From Methanothermococcus okinawensis IH1 (GTDB taxonomy: Archaea > AGJL01 > Methanococci > Methanococcales > Methanococcaceae): a DNA stretch of 64,000 bases. The position numbers and the translations under genes are program-made. Shown here piece by piece: positions 1-8,574 of the stretch (within the stretch, counting starts at the first letter, position 1; every line of letters starts with the position of its first letter). The notes under the pieces were generated by a model. It saw only the letters and a list, made by a program, of their open reading frames with translations. It was not told the DNA's origin and did no database searches. Location: NCBI RefSeq assembly GCF_000179575.2, contig NC_015636.1, positions 1,403,495 to 1,467,494 of the forward strand, in the 5' to 3' direction.

Positions 1-707
1 TTTGTATAGGTATGTGTTGGAGATTTTTCAAAGGAAAATGTTCCATCTCCAAAACTCCACATAGTAAATATTATATTTCTACTTACCGAATAACTAAATT
101 TAACAGTGTCTCCTTCTACAATTTCAGTTTTATCAGCATTTACATTAACTTGTGTTGTATCTATACTTAATCCAGAAAATTCTTCATTCATTTTAATGTT
201 TGAGAAGTATTTTATTATAACAGTATTATTTGAGCCGTTGTATAAAATATCCCAAGTAGTTTTAGAATTTGAAGGACTACCATTAAAAATATATTTTGTA
301 TTGGAGATGTCCCCCACTACAAGCCAGTTATAAGTCAATGCCTTAGAATATGCAGTATTATTTAGATATCCGCACCATGATACTGGATATGGAAATGGAA
401 TGTTATATTTATGTGTAACTATTTTATTAGAACCATAATCTGTTTCTGTTAAATCCCCAAAATCCCATTTTGTAAATCCGCTATTTATAATATTTTGGGA
501 TATGTTATCTTTTGCTAACGCTTTAAATGTTAAAGTATCATTTACGTTATATGCAATAATATAAGAGTTATAGTTATTTGTGTAGTTTGAGCTATTTGTT
601 ATATTCATAGTATCTGAGTGAATTGGAATTATATAACCATTTGATGACCATAGAAATCCTCCAATACCAAACAAAATAATTATCTGAATTATATATTTAG
701 TATTCAT
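1..707 (-). CDS. Secreted PKD-domain surface protein, N-terminal part (cut by window edge)
   Basis: An open frame runs from an ATG at 707 to the window edge, giving 235 visible residues and no stop. Residues 5-20 are a hydrophobic signal segment ([12 protein letters not shown]) after one lysine. The rest is rich in N-x-S/T sequons, for example NITN, NYTN, NDT, NISQ, NNTA and NGS, as expected for an N-glycosylated envelope protein. A PKD-like stretch [15 protein letters not shown] lies at 81-95. A clear PKD motif, [19 protein letters not shown], lies at 217-235 and is truncated. PKD domains are beta-sandwich modules of archaeal surface proteins. The start has GGTGAAATT just upstream. Adhesion or S-layer function is inference. 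The C-terminus and any membrane anchor lie outside the window. Confidence 0.8.
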   Translation of the reverse strand, partial: MNTKYIIQIIILFGIGGFLWSSNGYIIPIHSDTMNITNSSNYTNNYNSYIIAYNVNDTLTFKALAKDNISQNIINSGFTKWDFGDLTETDYGSNKIVTHKYNIPFPYPVSWCGYLNNTAYSKALTYNWLVVGDISNTKYIFNGSPSNSKTTWDILYNGSNNTVIIKYFSNIKMNEEFSGLSIDTTQVNVNADKTEIVEGDTVKFSYSVSRNIIFTMWSFGDGTFSFEKSPTHTYT

Positions 708-885
708 AATTTCACCACTTATCATATAGAAAACATTGTGATTGGCACTAACTTTATACACATATACGTTGAAATTAAAATTTAAAATAAAATAACTAAT
801 CAACTTAGGGTATATTATTATTTTCTTGTTATATGCACTTCGTTTGATATGGGCTTCAGGTGTTGTATTATTTATTTGAGTGAAT

Positions 886-1323
886 TTATTGAATTTGAAT
901 TGAAGTATTTTTTAAAATATAATATCTACTATTATCGTAAGTTATGTTTATGGTTTTATTTAGGTTTTTTCCCGATGATGATAGGATATCTCCTGTTATA
1001 TTAACCCCCTTATCAGTAGGTATAAAAAATATAGTTCTTGTTGTATCTACAACAATGCTTTTATTGCCAAAATACAGAGTATATGATTTAAGACCTATTG
1101 GTTTTAATTCCATTGATATAGTTACATTTTTTGAATAACTTAGTAAGGCATAATTTTCAAAACTATCTGCAATTGAATAAAGCCTATCGGCTAATTCAGC
1201 ATTTTTAAAACTTTTAGATGTATTAAACACATTGTAATATATTAATGTAGATATCAACAATAAAAACATAATTGCAAGAACTGCATCAATAGAAATTTGA
1301 CCTTTTTTATAATAAAGTTTCAT
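886..1323 (-). CDS. Class III signal peptide (type IV pilin-like) protein
   Basis: This 145-residue protein begins [20 protein letters not shown]. That is the KKGQ-x-S-x-D/E class III signal followed by a hydrophobic helix at about 12-30. In methanococci such signals are cut between Gly and Gln by the prepilin peptidase EppA, here after G8. The mature part is beta-rich with several N-x-S/T sequons and no cysteine. I chose the ATG at 1323 over the GTG at 1332 because it keeps the short basic leader typical of the class and leaves GTGATT as the ribosome binding site. It lies downstream of the divergent TPR region and next to the PKD protein on the same strand, so both may belong to the cell envelope. 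Whether it is a major or minor pilin cannot be told. Confidence 0.78.
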   Translation of the reverse strand: MKLYYKKGQISIDAVLAIMFLLLISTLIYYNVFNTSKSFKNAELADRLYSIADSFENYALLSYSKNVTISMELKPIGLKSYTLYFGNKSIVVDTTRTIFFIPTDKGVNITGDILSSSGKNLNKTINITYDNSRYYILKNTSIQIQ

Positions 1324-1776
1324 AATAATCACATATTATTTTAGTTTAAATAATGTGATAATTCCTTTATTTATTTTTTATTGCCTGTAATTATGATATT
1401 ACTATAAAAATATTATATTATTAATTTTAGTTATTAGTTATCTAAATAAATAATAAAATTGGGTATAATTTAAATAATAATTAAATATCAATATATTATT
1501 AAATATTGCAATTATAATATATATAATAATATAGTTAAAGATGTATTAAACACATGAGCTCCTATTGATGATAATCTATTGATAAAATATATAATAAATG
1601 CGCTTTTTGTTATTTTCAAAAGTTAACCTTATATATAATTTATTAACAAAATATATTTATCATTAACAAAATATAATTTATTATTAATAACATCTAAACT
1701 ATAAGTTTGGAATCTGAGGCATATAAAAGTCTCTTATTATTTTTATTTCCTATTTTAAATTAATGGATGTGATACC
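1324..1776. other. AT-rich divergent intergenic region
   Basis: This 453-bp gap lies between the divergent pilin-like and TPR genes. It is almost pure A/T. Visible items are a GAGCTC at 1556, a TATA-like run CTTATATATAAT near 1628-1640, two copies of ATTAACAAAATATA near 1640-1680, and a small inverted repeat AAACT-ATA-AGTTT at 1696-1708. The TATA-like run lies about 140 bp before the TPR start. I see no gene or RNA. Confidence 0.4.
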
Positions 1777-2388
1777 ATGGGGTTTTTCAATACTATTAAA
1801 AAATTTTTTAATACGAAAAAAAAAGCTAAATCATGGATAATCAAAGGAATTGCTCTCGAAAAATTAGGGAAACACGAGGAAGCTATTAAATACTATGATA
1901 AAGCATTGGAAATATGCCCAAATTATGCTGAGTTATGGAAGCTTAAAGGAATTGCCCTTGAAAAATTGGGGAGATATAGAGAAGCCAGTGAATGTTACAA
2001 CAAAGCATTGGAAATAAACCCGAATTATGCTAAATCATGGAAGCTTAAAGGAATTGCCCTTGAAAAAGTTGGTAGATATGAGGAAGCTATTAAATGCTAC
2101 GATAAAGCATTGGAAATAAATCCAAACAATACTCTTGCCTGGAAGCTTAAAGGAATAGCTCTTGAAAAATTGGAAAAATACGAGGAAGCTATTATATGCT
2201 ACGATAAAGCATTGGAAATAAACCCGAATTACACTAAAGTATTGAGGTTTAAAGGAAATGCTCTTGAAAAATTGGGGAGATATGAGGAGGCTATTAAATG
2301 CTACGATAAAGCGTTGAAAATAAACCCAAAGTATTTTCTAGCAAAAATTGATAAAAAAAGATTGGAAAAAATCATGAGTAATAAATAA
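1777..2388 (+). CDS. Tetratricopeptide repeat protein
   Basis: This 203-residue protein is almost wholly made of five 34-residue TPRs, at about 17-50, 51-84, 85-118, 119-152 and 153-186. Each follows the pattern K-G-I-A-L-E-K-L-G-x-Y-E-E-A-I-x-C-Y-D-K-A-L-E-I-N-P-N. TPRs form helical scaffolds for protein-protein contacts, so the partner rather than a catalytic activity defines the role, and the partner is unknown. The N-terminal 16 residues are basic (FFNTIKKFFNTKKKAKS), without a signal peptide or membrane helix. The DNA repeats, 102 bp each, are nearly identical, so copy number could change by slippage or recombination. GTGATACC lies before the ATG. It stands alone on its strand. Confidence 0.88.
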   Translation: MGFFNTIKKFFNTKKKAKSWIIKGIALEKLGKHEEAIKYYDKALEICPNYAELWKLKGIALEKLGRYREASECYNKALEINPNYAKSWKLKGIALEKVGRYEEAIKCYDKALEINPNNTLAWKLKGIALEKLEKYEEAIICYDKALEINPNYTKVLRFKGNALEKLGRYEEAIKCYDKALKINPKYFLAKIDKKRLEKIMSNK

Positions 2389-2691
2389 TTACTATATAGG
2401 ATGAATAATTACTAAGTGAGCTCCTATAATATAAAGTAAATTAGGTAATATTAATTCACTACTATTTTAAAAACTGCATTTTTTAAAGTAACTATTAATC
2501 CAAATTTAAAATTTAAATTATATATTCTGTAATTTGGTATTAGATTAATTAATAATTGATAGTATATTAGATTAATTAATGAAAATATTTATATAACAAA
2601 TTACTATACCATATTTTATTAATGTTTTTAGTTATATTTGAATAGTTAATATCTTAGAATGTTATTAAAAAATCTAATATATGGTGATAGG
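2389..2691. other. AT-rich intergenic region before the TusA-DsrE operon
   Basis: This roughly 300-bp gap holds a GAGCTC at 2418 and a probable promoter for the sulfur-carrier pair. AAATATTTATATAAC near 2583-2597 is a TATA-like box about 100 bp before the TusA start. The motif TATTAGATTAATTAAT occurs twice near 2538-2580. No coding frame or RNA is visible. Confidence 0.35.
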
Positions 2692-2904
2692 ATGGAGCTC
2701 GATGTTAGTGGAACGGTATGCCCAATTCCAGTATTAAAAACAAAAAAGGCATTAGATTCCATAGATGATGGGGAAGAATTAACTGTAATAGGGAATTACA
2801 AACCAGCACTCGAAAATATAGCAAGGTTTGTTGAAGAACATGGACACACAGTTGTATCTACCGAAGAAACTGAAAAAGGATTTAAAATTGTAATTAAAAA
2901 ATAA
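2692..2904 (+). CDS. TusA/SirA-family sulfur carrier protein
   Basis: This 70-residue protein has the family signature C-P-x-P in VCPIPVLKTKKAL, with Cys10 as the expected persulfide-carrying residue. Length and the beta-alpha-beta-alpha pattern fit TusA. These proteins accept sulfur as a cysteine persulfide and hand it on for thiolation of tRNA or cofactors, and in methanogens for other sulfur or selenium transfers. I chose the ATG at 2692 over the upstream ATG at 2659 because GGTGATAG lies just before it and the family starts here. The DsrE-like gene follows 13 bp downstream and is very probably co-transcribed. The acceptor cannot be identified. The Glu2-Leu3 pair is coded GAG-CTC, an instance of the repeated GAGCTC palindrome. 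Confidence 0.85.
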   Translation: MELDVSGTVCPIPVLKTKKALDSIDDGEELTVIGNYKPALENIARFVEEHGHTVVSTEETEKGFKIVIKK

Positions 2905-2917
2905 AAAGGTGATATTT

Positions 2918-3262
2918 TTGAAATTTACAGTAATAATTACAACAGCACCATACGGAAAAGAAAGGGCATATTCAGGTCTTAGGTTTGCATTGACCTCACT
3001 TTTAGAAGGTATTGATGTTAATATATTTCTTCTTGAAGATGGCGTTTATGTTGCAAAAACATCTCAAAATCCAGCAGAGGTTCCAAACTACTTAGAATAC
3101 TTAAAAAACTGTATTGAAGCAGGAGCAGTTGTAAAGGCATGCGGTCCATGTAGTAAAGCAAGGGGGTTAAGTGAAGAAGACATACTTGATGGTGTGCAAC
3201 TTGCTACAATGCATGATTTGGTGGCATTTGTAAAAGAAAGCGATAATGTTATTACATTTTAA
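2918..3262 (+). CDS. DsrE/DsrF-like sulfur relay protein
   Basis: This 114-residue protein starts KFTVIITTAPYGKERAYSG and contains CGPCSKARG, with Cys75 and Cys78, plus Cys65. That is the layout of DsrE/TusD-type small sulfur-relay proteins, where the cysteine in the C-terminal third receives sulfur from a TusA-type carrier. I favour a TTG start at 2918 because GGTGAT at 2908-2913 is correctly spaced from it. The GTG at 2909 lies inside that binding site. It is the second gene of a two-gene unit with the TusA-like carrier, so direct persulfide exchange between them is likely. The pathway fed is unknown. The two cysteines two residues apart could also form a disulfide. Confidence 0.82.
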   Translation: MKFTVIITTAPYGKERAYSGLRFALTSLLEGIDVNIFLLEDGVYVAKTSQNPAEVPNYLEYLKNCIEAGAVVKACGPCSKARGLSEEDILDGVQLATMHDLVAFVKESDNVITF

Positions 3263-3312
3263 TAATACCTATATATCATTTAATTATTATTTATTTAGTT
3301 ATTAATTTTTAA

Positions 3313-4080
3313 TTATTTTAATTTATTTTTTTCATTTTTCTTTATATCGTTAATTATGACGGAAGATTCTGGATTAACGGGACAAGCCCTCATGTGTAAT
3401 GAAAATAGATAAGGATAACTATCTTTTAAATGCATTAAATAGGATATCCATACAATAACCAATAATTTATATACTCTTAGTATATCATTCTTTAAATGTT
3501 CCAAATCACTTTTTGGAAGGTTTTCTAAATTTTTCCTTCTATGTAATTCATCCATTAAATGAAATACTGCCAATAACAATTCTGTAAATTCTTCATGTTC
3601 TAATAGTATTGGATTTTCCAATATTCTAATGAGAAAATCCCTATTATTTATTAATAAACTTTTTAAATCATATAAATTTATTTTTTCCATATCTATATCA
3701 TAATTATAACTCATCAATGATTTTTTTAATAATTTATTTTTTTTATTATTCCAATCCGCAGATATTTTTAAATAATTGGACATATCTCCAATATCAGCTT
3801 TTAATATAATTTTTAACAATTCCTCCCCAATTCCGTTAAAAAAACATCCAAAAAGAATATATAATTTTTCTAATTTTTTCCTTTTTTCCTGATATTCCAA
3901 TATCTTTTCAATAATTAAACTAATAAACAATACATCAATTGGTAAAAAGGCTAAATGCAATAGGAAATAACTAAATATATGTCCAAAATCTTTAAATATT
4001 AAAAAATGAAGCAAATATGTAAATATAGAAAGAAATAACAAGCAAATGGCTGTTATTAACATGTAAAACTTATTATCCAT
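3313..4080 (-). CDS. Unknown membrane protein
   Basis: I do not recognise this 255-residue protein. It has two N-terminal membrane helices, at about 5-29 and 36-58. A long charged helical stretch follows (EYQEKRKKLEKLYILFG), then an alpha-helical, Lys/Leu-rich cytoplasmic-looking domain. A weakly hydrophobic stretch lies near 205-225. The start has GGTGTTATT upstream. It ends 50 bp from the DsrE-like gene, convergent with it, and lies downstream of CooC on the same strand after a 140-bp gap. No enzymatic motif was seen. A sensor or scaffold membrane protein is one possibility, but nothing in the sequence proves it. Confidence 0.65.
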   Translation of the reverse strand: MDNKFYMLITAICLLFLSIFTYLLHFLIFKDFGHIFSYFLLHLAFLPIDVLFISLIIEKILEYQEKRKKLEKLYILFGCFFNGIGEELLKIILKADIGDMSNYLKISADWNNKKNKLLKKSLMSYNYDIDMEKINLYDLKSLLINNRDFLIRILENPILLEHEEFTELLLAVFHLMDELHRRKNLENLPKSDLEHLKNDILRVYKLLVIVWISYLMHLKDSYPYLFSLHMRACPVNPESSVIINDIKKNEKNKLK

Positions 4081-4220
4081 AATAACACCAAATATATGTC
4101 TAAGGTTTATATTCTATGATTAAAAAATATCCTGAATATATTATATTTTTTAATTTATTACATATTATATTTTCCTTATTTTTTACTTTTTATGTTATTT
4201 ATGGTTATTTTAATGATTTA

Positions 4221-5000
4221 TTATTTACTTTTAAATTCTACGATTTTATTGTATAATTTTTCAACTTCTTTCCCCACATTTGAGTCCAAACCAACAGGTT
4301 TTCCCACTAAATCAGATGATGAAACTTCTTCACTGTATGGGATATATCCAATTATAGGAATATTCACCTCTTTCTCAAATATTCTTGTGAATGTTTCTTT
4401 TTCATTGTTATTTTTTATTTTATTTACAACGGCATATAAATTTTTTATATTTATATCATTTGCAAGCTTCTTTATTCTCTTTGCAGTTAAAAGAGATTTT
4501 TTTGATGGTTCTACTACAACAATCATGATATCTACATTTTCTGTGGTTTTTCTTCCAAGATGTTCTATGCCTGCTTCCATATCCATTATAACTACTTCGT
4601 TTCTTTTTAATACAAGATGTCTTAAAAGTCGCCTTAACAACACCGAAGCAGGACATACACATCCCCCTCCGCCTTGTTCAATTGTTCCCATAACAAGTAG
4701 ATGAATATTTCCATTTTCAGTTTTATAAGCGTATTTTTCAACAATATCATCTACTTTTGGATTAATCTTAAAAACTGCCCCGTATTCTCCAACTTTTGCT
4801 CCTGTTCTTTCTGCTATTAGTTCTTCCATTTTCGATAAGGGAACTATATCTTCATCAATCCCTAATGCACATGCAAGGTTCATATCAGGGTCTGCATCAA
4901 CAGCTATAACTTTATATCCATTTTTTTCAAATAATCTTGCCAGTGATGATGATATAAATGTCTTCCCTACTCCGCCTTTTCCAGTAATCGCTATCTTCAT
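4221..5000 (-). CDS. cooC: CooC-like nickel-insertion ATPase
   Basis: This 259-residue P-loop ATPase is of the MinD/Mrp class. The deviant Walker A GKGGVGKT is at 7-14, AVDADPDMN at 33-41, and a CxC pair is in GGGGCVCPAS (Cys114, Cys116). The CxC pair is typical of CooC, which dimerises around a metal and helps load nickel into carbon monoxide dehydrogenase. VIMDMEAGIEHLGR (137-150) is the Walker B/switch II region and also matches CooC. In methanogens the client would be the CODH part of acetyl-CoA decarbonylase/synthase, which is not in this window. An alternative is a related maturation ATPase for another nickel enzyme. The gene is divergent from SepSecS across a 382-bp gap. Confidence 0.88.
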   Translation of the reverse strand: MKIAITGKGGVGKTFISSSLARLFEKNGYKVIAVDADPDMNLACALGIDEDIVPLSKMEELIAERTGAKVGEYGAVFKINPKVDDIVEKYAYKTENGNIHLLVMGTIEQGGGGCVCPASVLLRRLLRHLVLKRNEVVIMDMEAGIEHLGRKTTENVDIMIVVVEPSKKSLLTAKRIKKLANDINIKNLYAVVNKIKNNNEKETFTRIFEKEVNIPIIGYIPYSEEVSSSDLVGKPVGLDSNVGKEVEKLYNKIVEFKSK

Positions 5001-5382
5001 ATTATCGCCTAAGATTCTAAATAAATGATAATAAAAATAATAGTATTTGATTTTTAATATCTATTAATGCTTATATGGTTTAATAACCTACATAAATATA
5101 AAGGTATAATTTTATATGTAAATATATAATAAATATAATTAATAAATATAATAGGATATATACCATAATATAATGTAATTTGAAATATAATACAATGATA
5201 TATATAAATAAATGCATAAATAAAATAAAGTAAGATGAAGACTAATATAGTAATTATATCTAAAATATAAACAATATAAACTAATAATTATTATACTTGG
5301 CATTAACATTGTTAAATATATGGTAAGATTTTATCGTAATAATATATACGATATAAATGCAATTATCCAAAAGTGATATATC
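5001..5382. other. AT-rich divergent region between cooC and SepSecS
   Basis: The 382-bp gap is nearly all A/T with long ATATAATA tracts. It must hold both divergent promoters, but many TATA-like runs compete and I cannot choose. AGTGATATATC just before the ATG at 5383 is the SepSecS ribosome binding site. No ORF or structured RNA was seen. Confidence 0.35.
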
Positions 5383-6693
5383 ATGTTTAATTTAAATATA
5401 AACGGCATGTTACCTAAAAATATGGAGGATAGGGGTAAATTAATACTGAGAGACAATTTAAAAGAAATTGAAGAGATATTAAACCACAGAACTATACCAA
5501 AAAATGGATTAGATGATGAAAAAATAAAAATATTCTTAAAATTACTGTCTCTTATGGATACTGATAAAGACCCAAAAGCTATAAGGATAGGAGAAAGGGA
5601 AGGTAGGATATCCTCAAAAATTCAGGAAGAACTTGTTTCTGGATTTTGCCATGGCGTTGGAAGAAGCGGAAATCTAATCGACCCTCAGCCTAAGGCCCCC
5701 GGAGCAAGTGTGATGTATAAATTGACAAATAATATTTTAAAAAGTTTTTTAAAGAATTTGGGATTGAATGTTTATTCAATAGCTACTCCTGTGGCTACTG
5801 GAATGTCAATAGCACTGTGTTTAAGTGCGGCAAGAAAAAAATACAATTCAAATGTAGCTATATATCCTTATGCAGCACATAAAAGTCCGATAAAAGCCGT
5901 ATCTTTTGCAGGACTTAGAATGAGATTGGTTGAAACTAAGTTATATGAAGATGCTGTAAAGGTTGATGTTGGGGATATAGAAGATGCCATAAAAAAGGAA
6001 ATAAAATCCAACAATAATCCATGTGTTTTAAGCACCCTTACATTTTTTCCCCCAAGAGAAAGTGATGATATTGAAGAAATAGCAAAAATTTGTGATGAGT
6101 ATAATATTCCCCACATAATAAATGGAGCTTATGCCATTCAAAATAAATTTTATATAAATAAATTGAATAAAGCATTTAAATATAGGGTGGATGCAGTGGT
6201 GAGCTCATCCGATAAAAATTTACTTACCCCAATAGGCGGTGGGATAGTTTATTCAAAAAACAAAGAATTCTTAAATGAAGTATCATTCTGTTATCCAGGC
6301 AGAGCATGTGCAACACCAATTGTAACTATGTTGGTTTCAATGTTATCCTTGGGTTTAAACAAATATTTGGAGCTTATGAAAAAGCAGAAAGAAAGCAGAA
6401 AACTTCTGAATAATCTTTTAAAGGAATTAGCGGAAAAAACAAATAATAAAGTTTTAAATATTAAAAACCCCATATCATTAGGTATTACCGTAGGTTCAAA
6501 CCCTGTGGAAATAGCAGGGAAATTATACAATCTAAGAATTACAGGTCCAAGGGGAATAATGTCCTCAGATAAATTTGGTAATTGTTATTTGGGCAATTAT
6601 CCTTATAATTATGTTGTTATGAATGCAGCAATTGGTGTTAAAAATAAGGATATTATTGTTGCAGTTGAAAGATTAAAAAATGTCATATCATAA
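5383..6693 (+). CDS. spcS: O-phosphoseryl-tRNA(Sec) selenium transferase (SepSecS)
   Basis: This 436-residue PLP enzyme converts O-phosphoseryl-tRNA(Sec) to selenocysteinyl-tRNA(Sec) using selenophosphate, the last step of archaeal and eukaryotic Sec synthesis. Visible signatures are the substrate loop REGRISSKI near 72-80, HGVGRSGNLIDPQPKAPG at 90-107, TPVATGMSIALCL (135-147) and the PLP lysine in VVSSSDKNLLTPIGGG (Lys278). Length fits the family. It shows the organism encodes selenoproteins, although I found no in-frame TGA or SECIS candidate here. minD starts only 24 bp downstream on the same strand, so the two may share a transcript without an obvious functional link. Confidence 0.95.
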   Translation: MFNLNINGMLPKNMEDRGKLILRDNLKEIEEILNHRTIPKNGLDDEKIKIFLKLLSLMDTDKDPKAIRIGEREGRISSKIQEELVSGFCHGVGRSGNLIDPQPKAPGASVMYKLTNNILKSFLKNLGLNVYSIATPVATGMSIALCLSAARKKYNSNVAIYPYAAHKSPIKAVSFAGLRMRLVETKLYEDAVKVDVGDIEDAIKKEIKSNNNPCVLSTLTFFPPRESDDIEEIAKICDEYNIPHIINGAYAIQNKFYINKLNKAFKYRVDAVVSSSDKNLLTPIGGGIVYSKNKEFLNEVSFCYPGRACATPIVTMLVSMLSLGLNKYLELMKKQKESRKLLNNLLKELAEKTNNKVLNIKNPISLGITVGSNPVEIAGKLYNLRITGPRGIMSSDKFGNCYLGNYPYNYVVMNAAIGVKNKDIIVAVERLKNVIS

Positions 6694-6717
6694 AAAATAC
6701 TAAATATCGGTGAAAAT

Positions 6718-7503
6718 ATGGCAATAACTATTGCAATAGCTTCTGGTAAGGGAGGCACTGGTAAAACTACAATTTCAGCCAATTTATCAGTAGCACTTTC
6801 AAAATTTGGAAAAGATGTAATTGTGCTTGATGCAGATATAGCTATGGCTAATTTGGAGCTCGTAATGGGTTTAGATGGGAAACCTATAACATTAAATGAT
6901 GTTCTTGCAGGTAGTGTAAGTGTAGAGCAGGCTATTTATGAAGGTCCTGCTGGTGTAAAGGTTATTCCGGCCGGTGTATCATTGGATAGTTTCAAAAAAG
7001 CTAAACCGGAGAAATTATTAGAGGTATTAACAAAGTTGCATGAGTTAGGGGAGATTATAATAATTGATTGTCCAGCAGGTATTGGAAAAGAAGCATTAAC
7101 CGCAATATCAACTGCTGAACATCTAATATTGGTGGTAAATCCCGAAATATCATCCATTTCTGATGCTTTAAAGGTTGTAGCTATTTCAAGAAGATTTGAA
7201 ACTAATATATTGGGAACAATAATTAACAGGACTACCGCAGAGGATTCCGAGCTCAGTGCTAAGGCAATTGAAACAATATTGGAAGTCCCTATACTTGGAA
7301 TAATTCCTGAAGACCCAAATATAAGGAGATGCGCAGCATTTGGAGAACCTATCGTAATAAGGTACCCTGATTCTCCTGCTTCACAAGCTATAATGCAAAT
7401 TGCAGCAAGATTAACTGGGAAGGAATATATTCCTAAAAAAACTGAGGAAAAATCGTTTATTAAAAAATTCATTAAAGGATTATTTGGGGGAGGTAAAAAA
7501 TGA
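6718..7503 (+). CDS. minD: MinD-family ATPase
   Basis: This 261-residue ATPase has the deviant Walker A SGKGGTGKTT at 9-18, DADIAMANLELVMGL (38-52) and IIIDCPAGIGKEALTA (switch II). It ends in a basic amphipathic helix, KSFIKKFIKGLFGGGKK, which is the membrane-targeting sequence typical of MinD. Archaeal MinD homologues position cell-surface structures such as archaella and chemoreceptor arrays rather than the division site. That role is known from haloarchaeal MinD4 and is inference here. The stop overlaps the start of the next gene by ATGA, so translation is probably coupled to the small membrane protein that follows. Confidence 0.9.
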   Translation: MAITIAIASGKGGTGKTTISANLSVALSKFGKDVIVLDADIAMANLELVMGLDGKPITLNDVLAGSVSVEQAIYEGPAGVKVIPAGVSLDSFKKAKPEKLLEVLTKLHELGEIIIIDCPAGIGKEALTAISTAEHLILVVNPEISSISDALKVVAISRRFETNILGTIINRTTAEDSELSAKAIETILEVPILGIIPEDPNIRRCAAFGEPIVIRYPDSPASQAIMQIAARLTGKEYIPKKTEEKSFIKKFIKGLFGGGKK

Positions 7504-7679
7504 TAGATATAACAGTAGTCTTTGCAATAGCTATTATCAGCTTAATACTCAATATCCTTTTATTTACTAAGCTTATGCAGTTAAAAAACGAGTTAGATAA
7601 TGTTAAACACTCTACAAGACTTACCCGAGAAGAGGTGGAAAAATTAAATGAGAGGTTAAAAAGGATTAAGTCATTATAA
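7500..7679 (+). CDS. Small membrane protein coupled to MinD (59 aa)
   Basis: This frame opens with an ATG at 7500 that overlaps the minD stop codon (ATGA) and runs 59 codons to a TAA. It starts MIDITVVFAIAIISLILNIL, a single membrane helix at about 4-24. A charged, coiled-coil-like tail follows (LMQLKNELDNVKHSTRL, then REEVEKLNERLKRIKSL). GGGGGAGG before the ATG, within the minD end, is a strong ribosome binding site. I recognise no family. The architecture and the translational coupling suggest a membrane partner or topological factor for MinD, comparable in concept only to MinE or small septum proteins. That is inference. Confidence 0.75.
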   Translation: MIDITVVFAIAIISLILNILLFTKLMQLKNELDNVKHSTRLTREEVEKLNERLKRIKSL

Positions 7680-7811
7680 TTGCAATTGATTTTAAATATT
7701 AATTGCTCCAAATTTTATATTATTATAATTGTATTTTATATTATATATTTTAATTATTTATATTTTATATTATTTTAATTATTTTAAATTAAAATATATT
7801 GTTGTGATATT

Positions 7812-8513
7812 ATGAAAAGGCTGTTTTTGATAATCTCTCTTTTGATATTGGCAGGCAACTATGGTTATGAGAATATAAATATAAGCCCAAAATTAGTGGA
7901 TAATACTACGAATAATGTATATATTGAATATAATCTAAATAATTCACTTGCAATACACAATTTTACTTTAAATTTAGTTTCTGATGGGATAGCATTTGAG
8001 AATAATACACTAAATATATCCTATGTCGAAGGAGGTAAAGGAATATATAAAAATTTTAGTGGTAAAATTATAAATAAAAGTATAAATGATTACAATATAA
8101 TTATATCGGTTAGATATGTATTAAATAATTCGTTAATAAGTTATATAAAACATTTTCATGTATATAAGGTAAATAATTCCAAATTAATAAACAATAATGA
8201 AACCTTATTAAATACAGAGAATAAATCATCAAAATCAACCCCTAATATCACCAATAATACCAATAACAACAATTCCACAACTATATCAAAAAATGAAACC
8301 CATGGTAAAAAGACACACAAAGCAAATTCAATAATAACAAATAATACCAACATCACCAATAACAGCATTACTGCCAATAGCAACAATATAGTCAATAAGC
8401 CTTCAAATGATAATAATAATGATAATCAGCTAAATTATGTAGTTTATGGTATAATTGGTTTAATAATGGGTGTTATTTCTGCATTGATAGTAATATATGT
8501 TTATAGATTATAA
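7812..8513 (+). CDS. Secreted, Asn/Thr-rich protein with C-terminal anchor
   Basis: This 233-residue protein has a signal peptide (MKRLFLIISLLILAGNYGYE) and a beta-rich domain at about 22-130. A low-complexity Asn/Ser/Thr stretch at about 140-205 holds a dozen N-x-S/T sequons. A C-terminal membrane helix (YVVYGIIGLIMGVISALIVI) ends in YVYRL. The topology is a domain held outside the cell by a glycosylated stalk and a single anchor. GTGATATT lies before the ATG. The next gene is a GT2 glycosyltransferase only 60 bp downstream, and a link to glycosylation of this or similar proteins is possible but unproven. The domain resembles CARDB-like beta-sandwich surface domains only in outline. Confidence 0.75.
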   Translation: MKRLFLIISLLILAGNYGYENINISPKLVDNTTNNVYIEYNLNNSLAIHNFTLNLVSDGIAFENNTLNISYVEGGKGIYKNFSGKIINKSINDYNIIISVRYVLNNSLISYIKHFHVYKVNNSKLINNNETLLNTENKSSKSTPNITNNTNNNNSTTISKNETHGKKTHKANSIITNNTNITNNSITANSNNIVNKPSNDNNNDNQLNYVVYGIIGLIMGVISALIVIYVYRL

Positions 8514-8574
8514 TTTCTCCTCCTATTTTTATATTATTATATATTTACAGATACAGCTAATTTAAGGGAAAATT

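Noticed and set aside
4192-4704. A 170-codon plus-strand frame opposite cooC
   Set aside because: It lies in the opposite strand of a clear, conserved ATPase, has no binding site and has a composition typical of a mirror frame.
5383-6693. Search for in-frame TGA (Sec) or SECIS hairpins near SepSecS and in the che and sulfur genes
   Set aside because: All the frames examined are closed by normal stops, and I saw no downstream hairpin with archaeal SECIS features.
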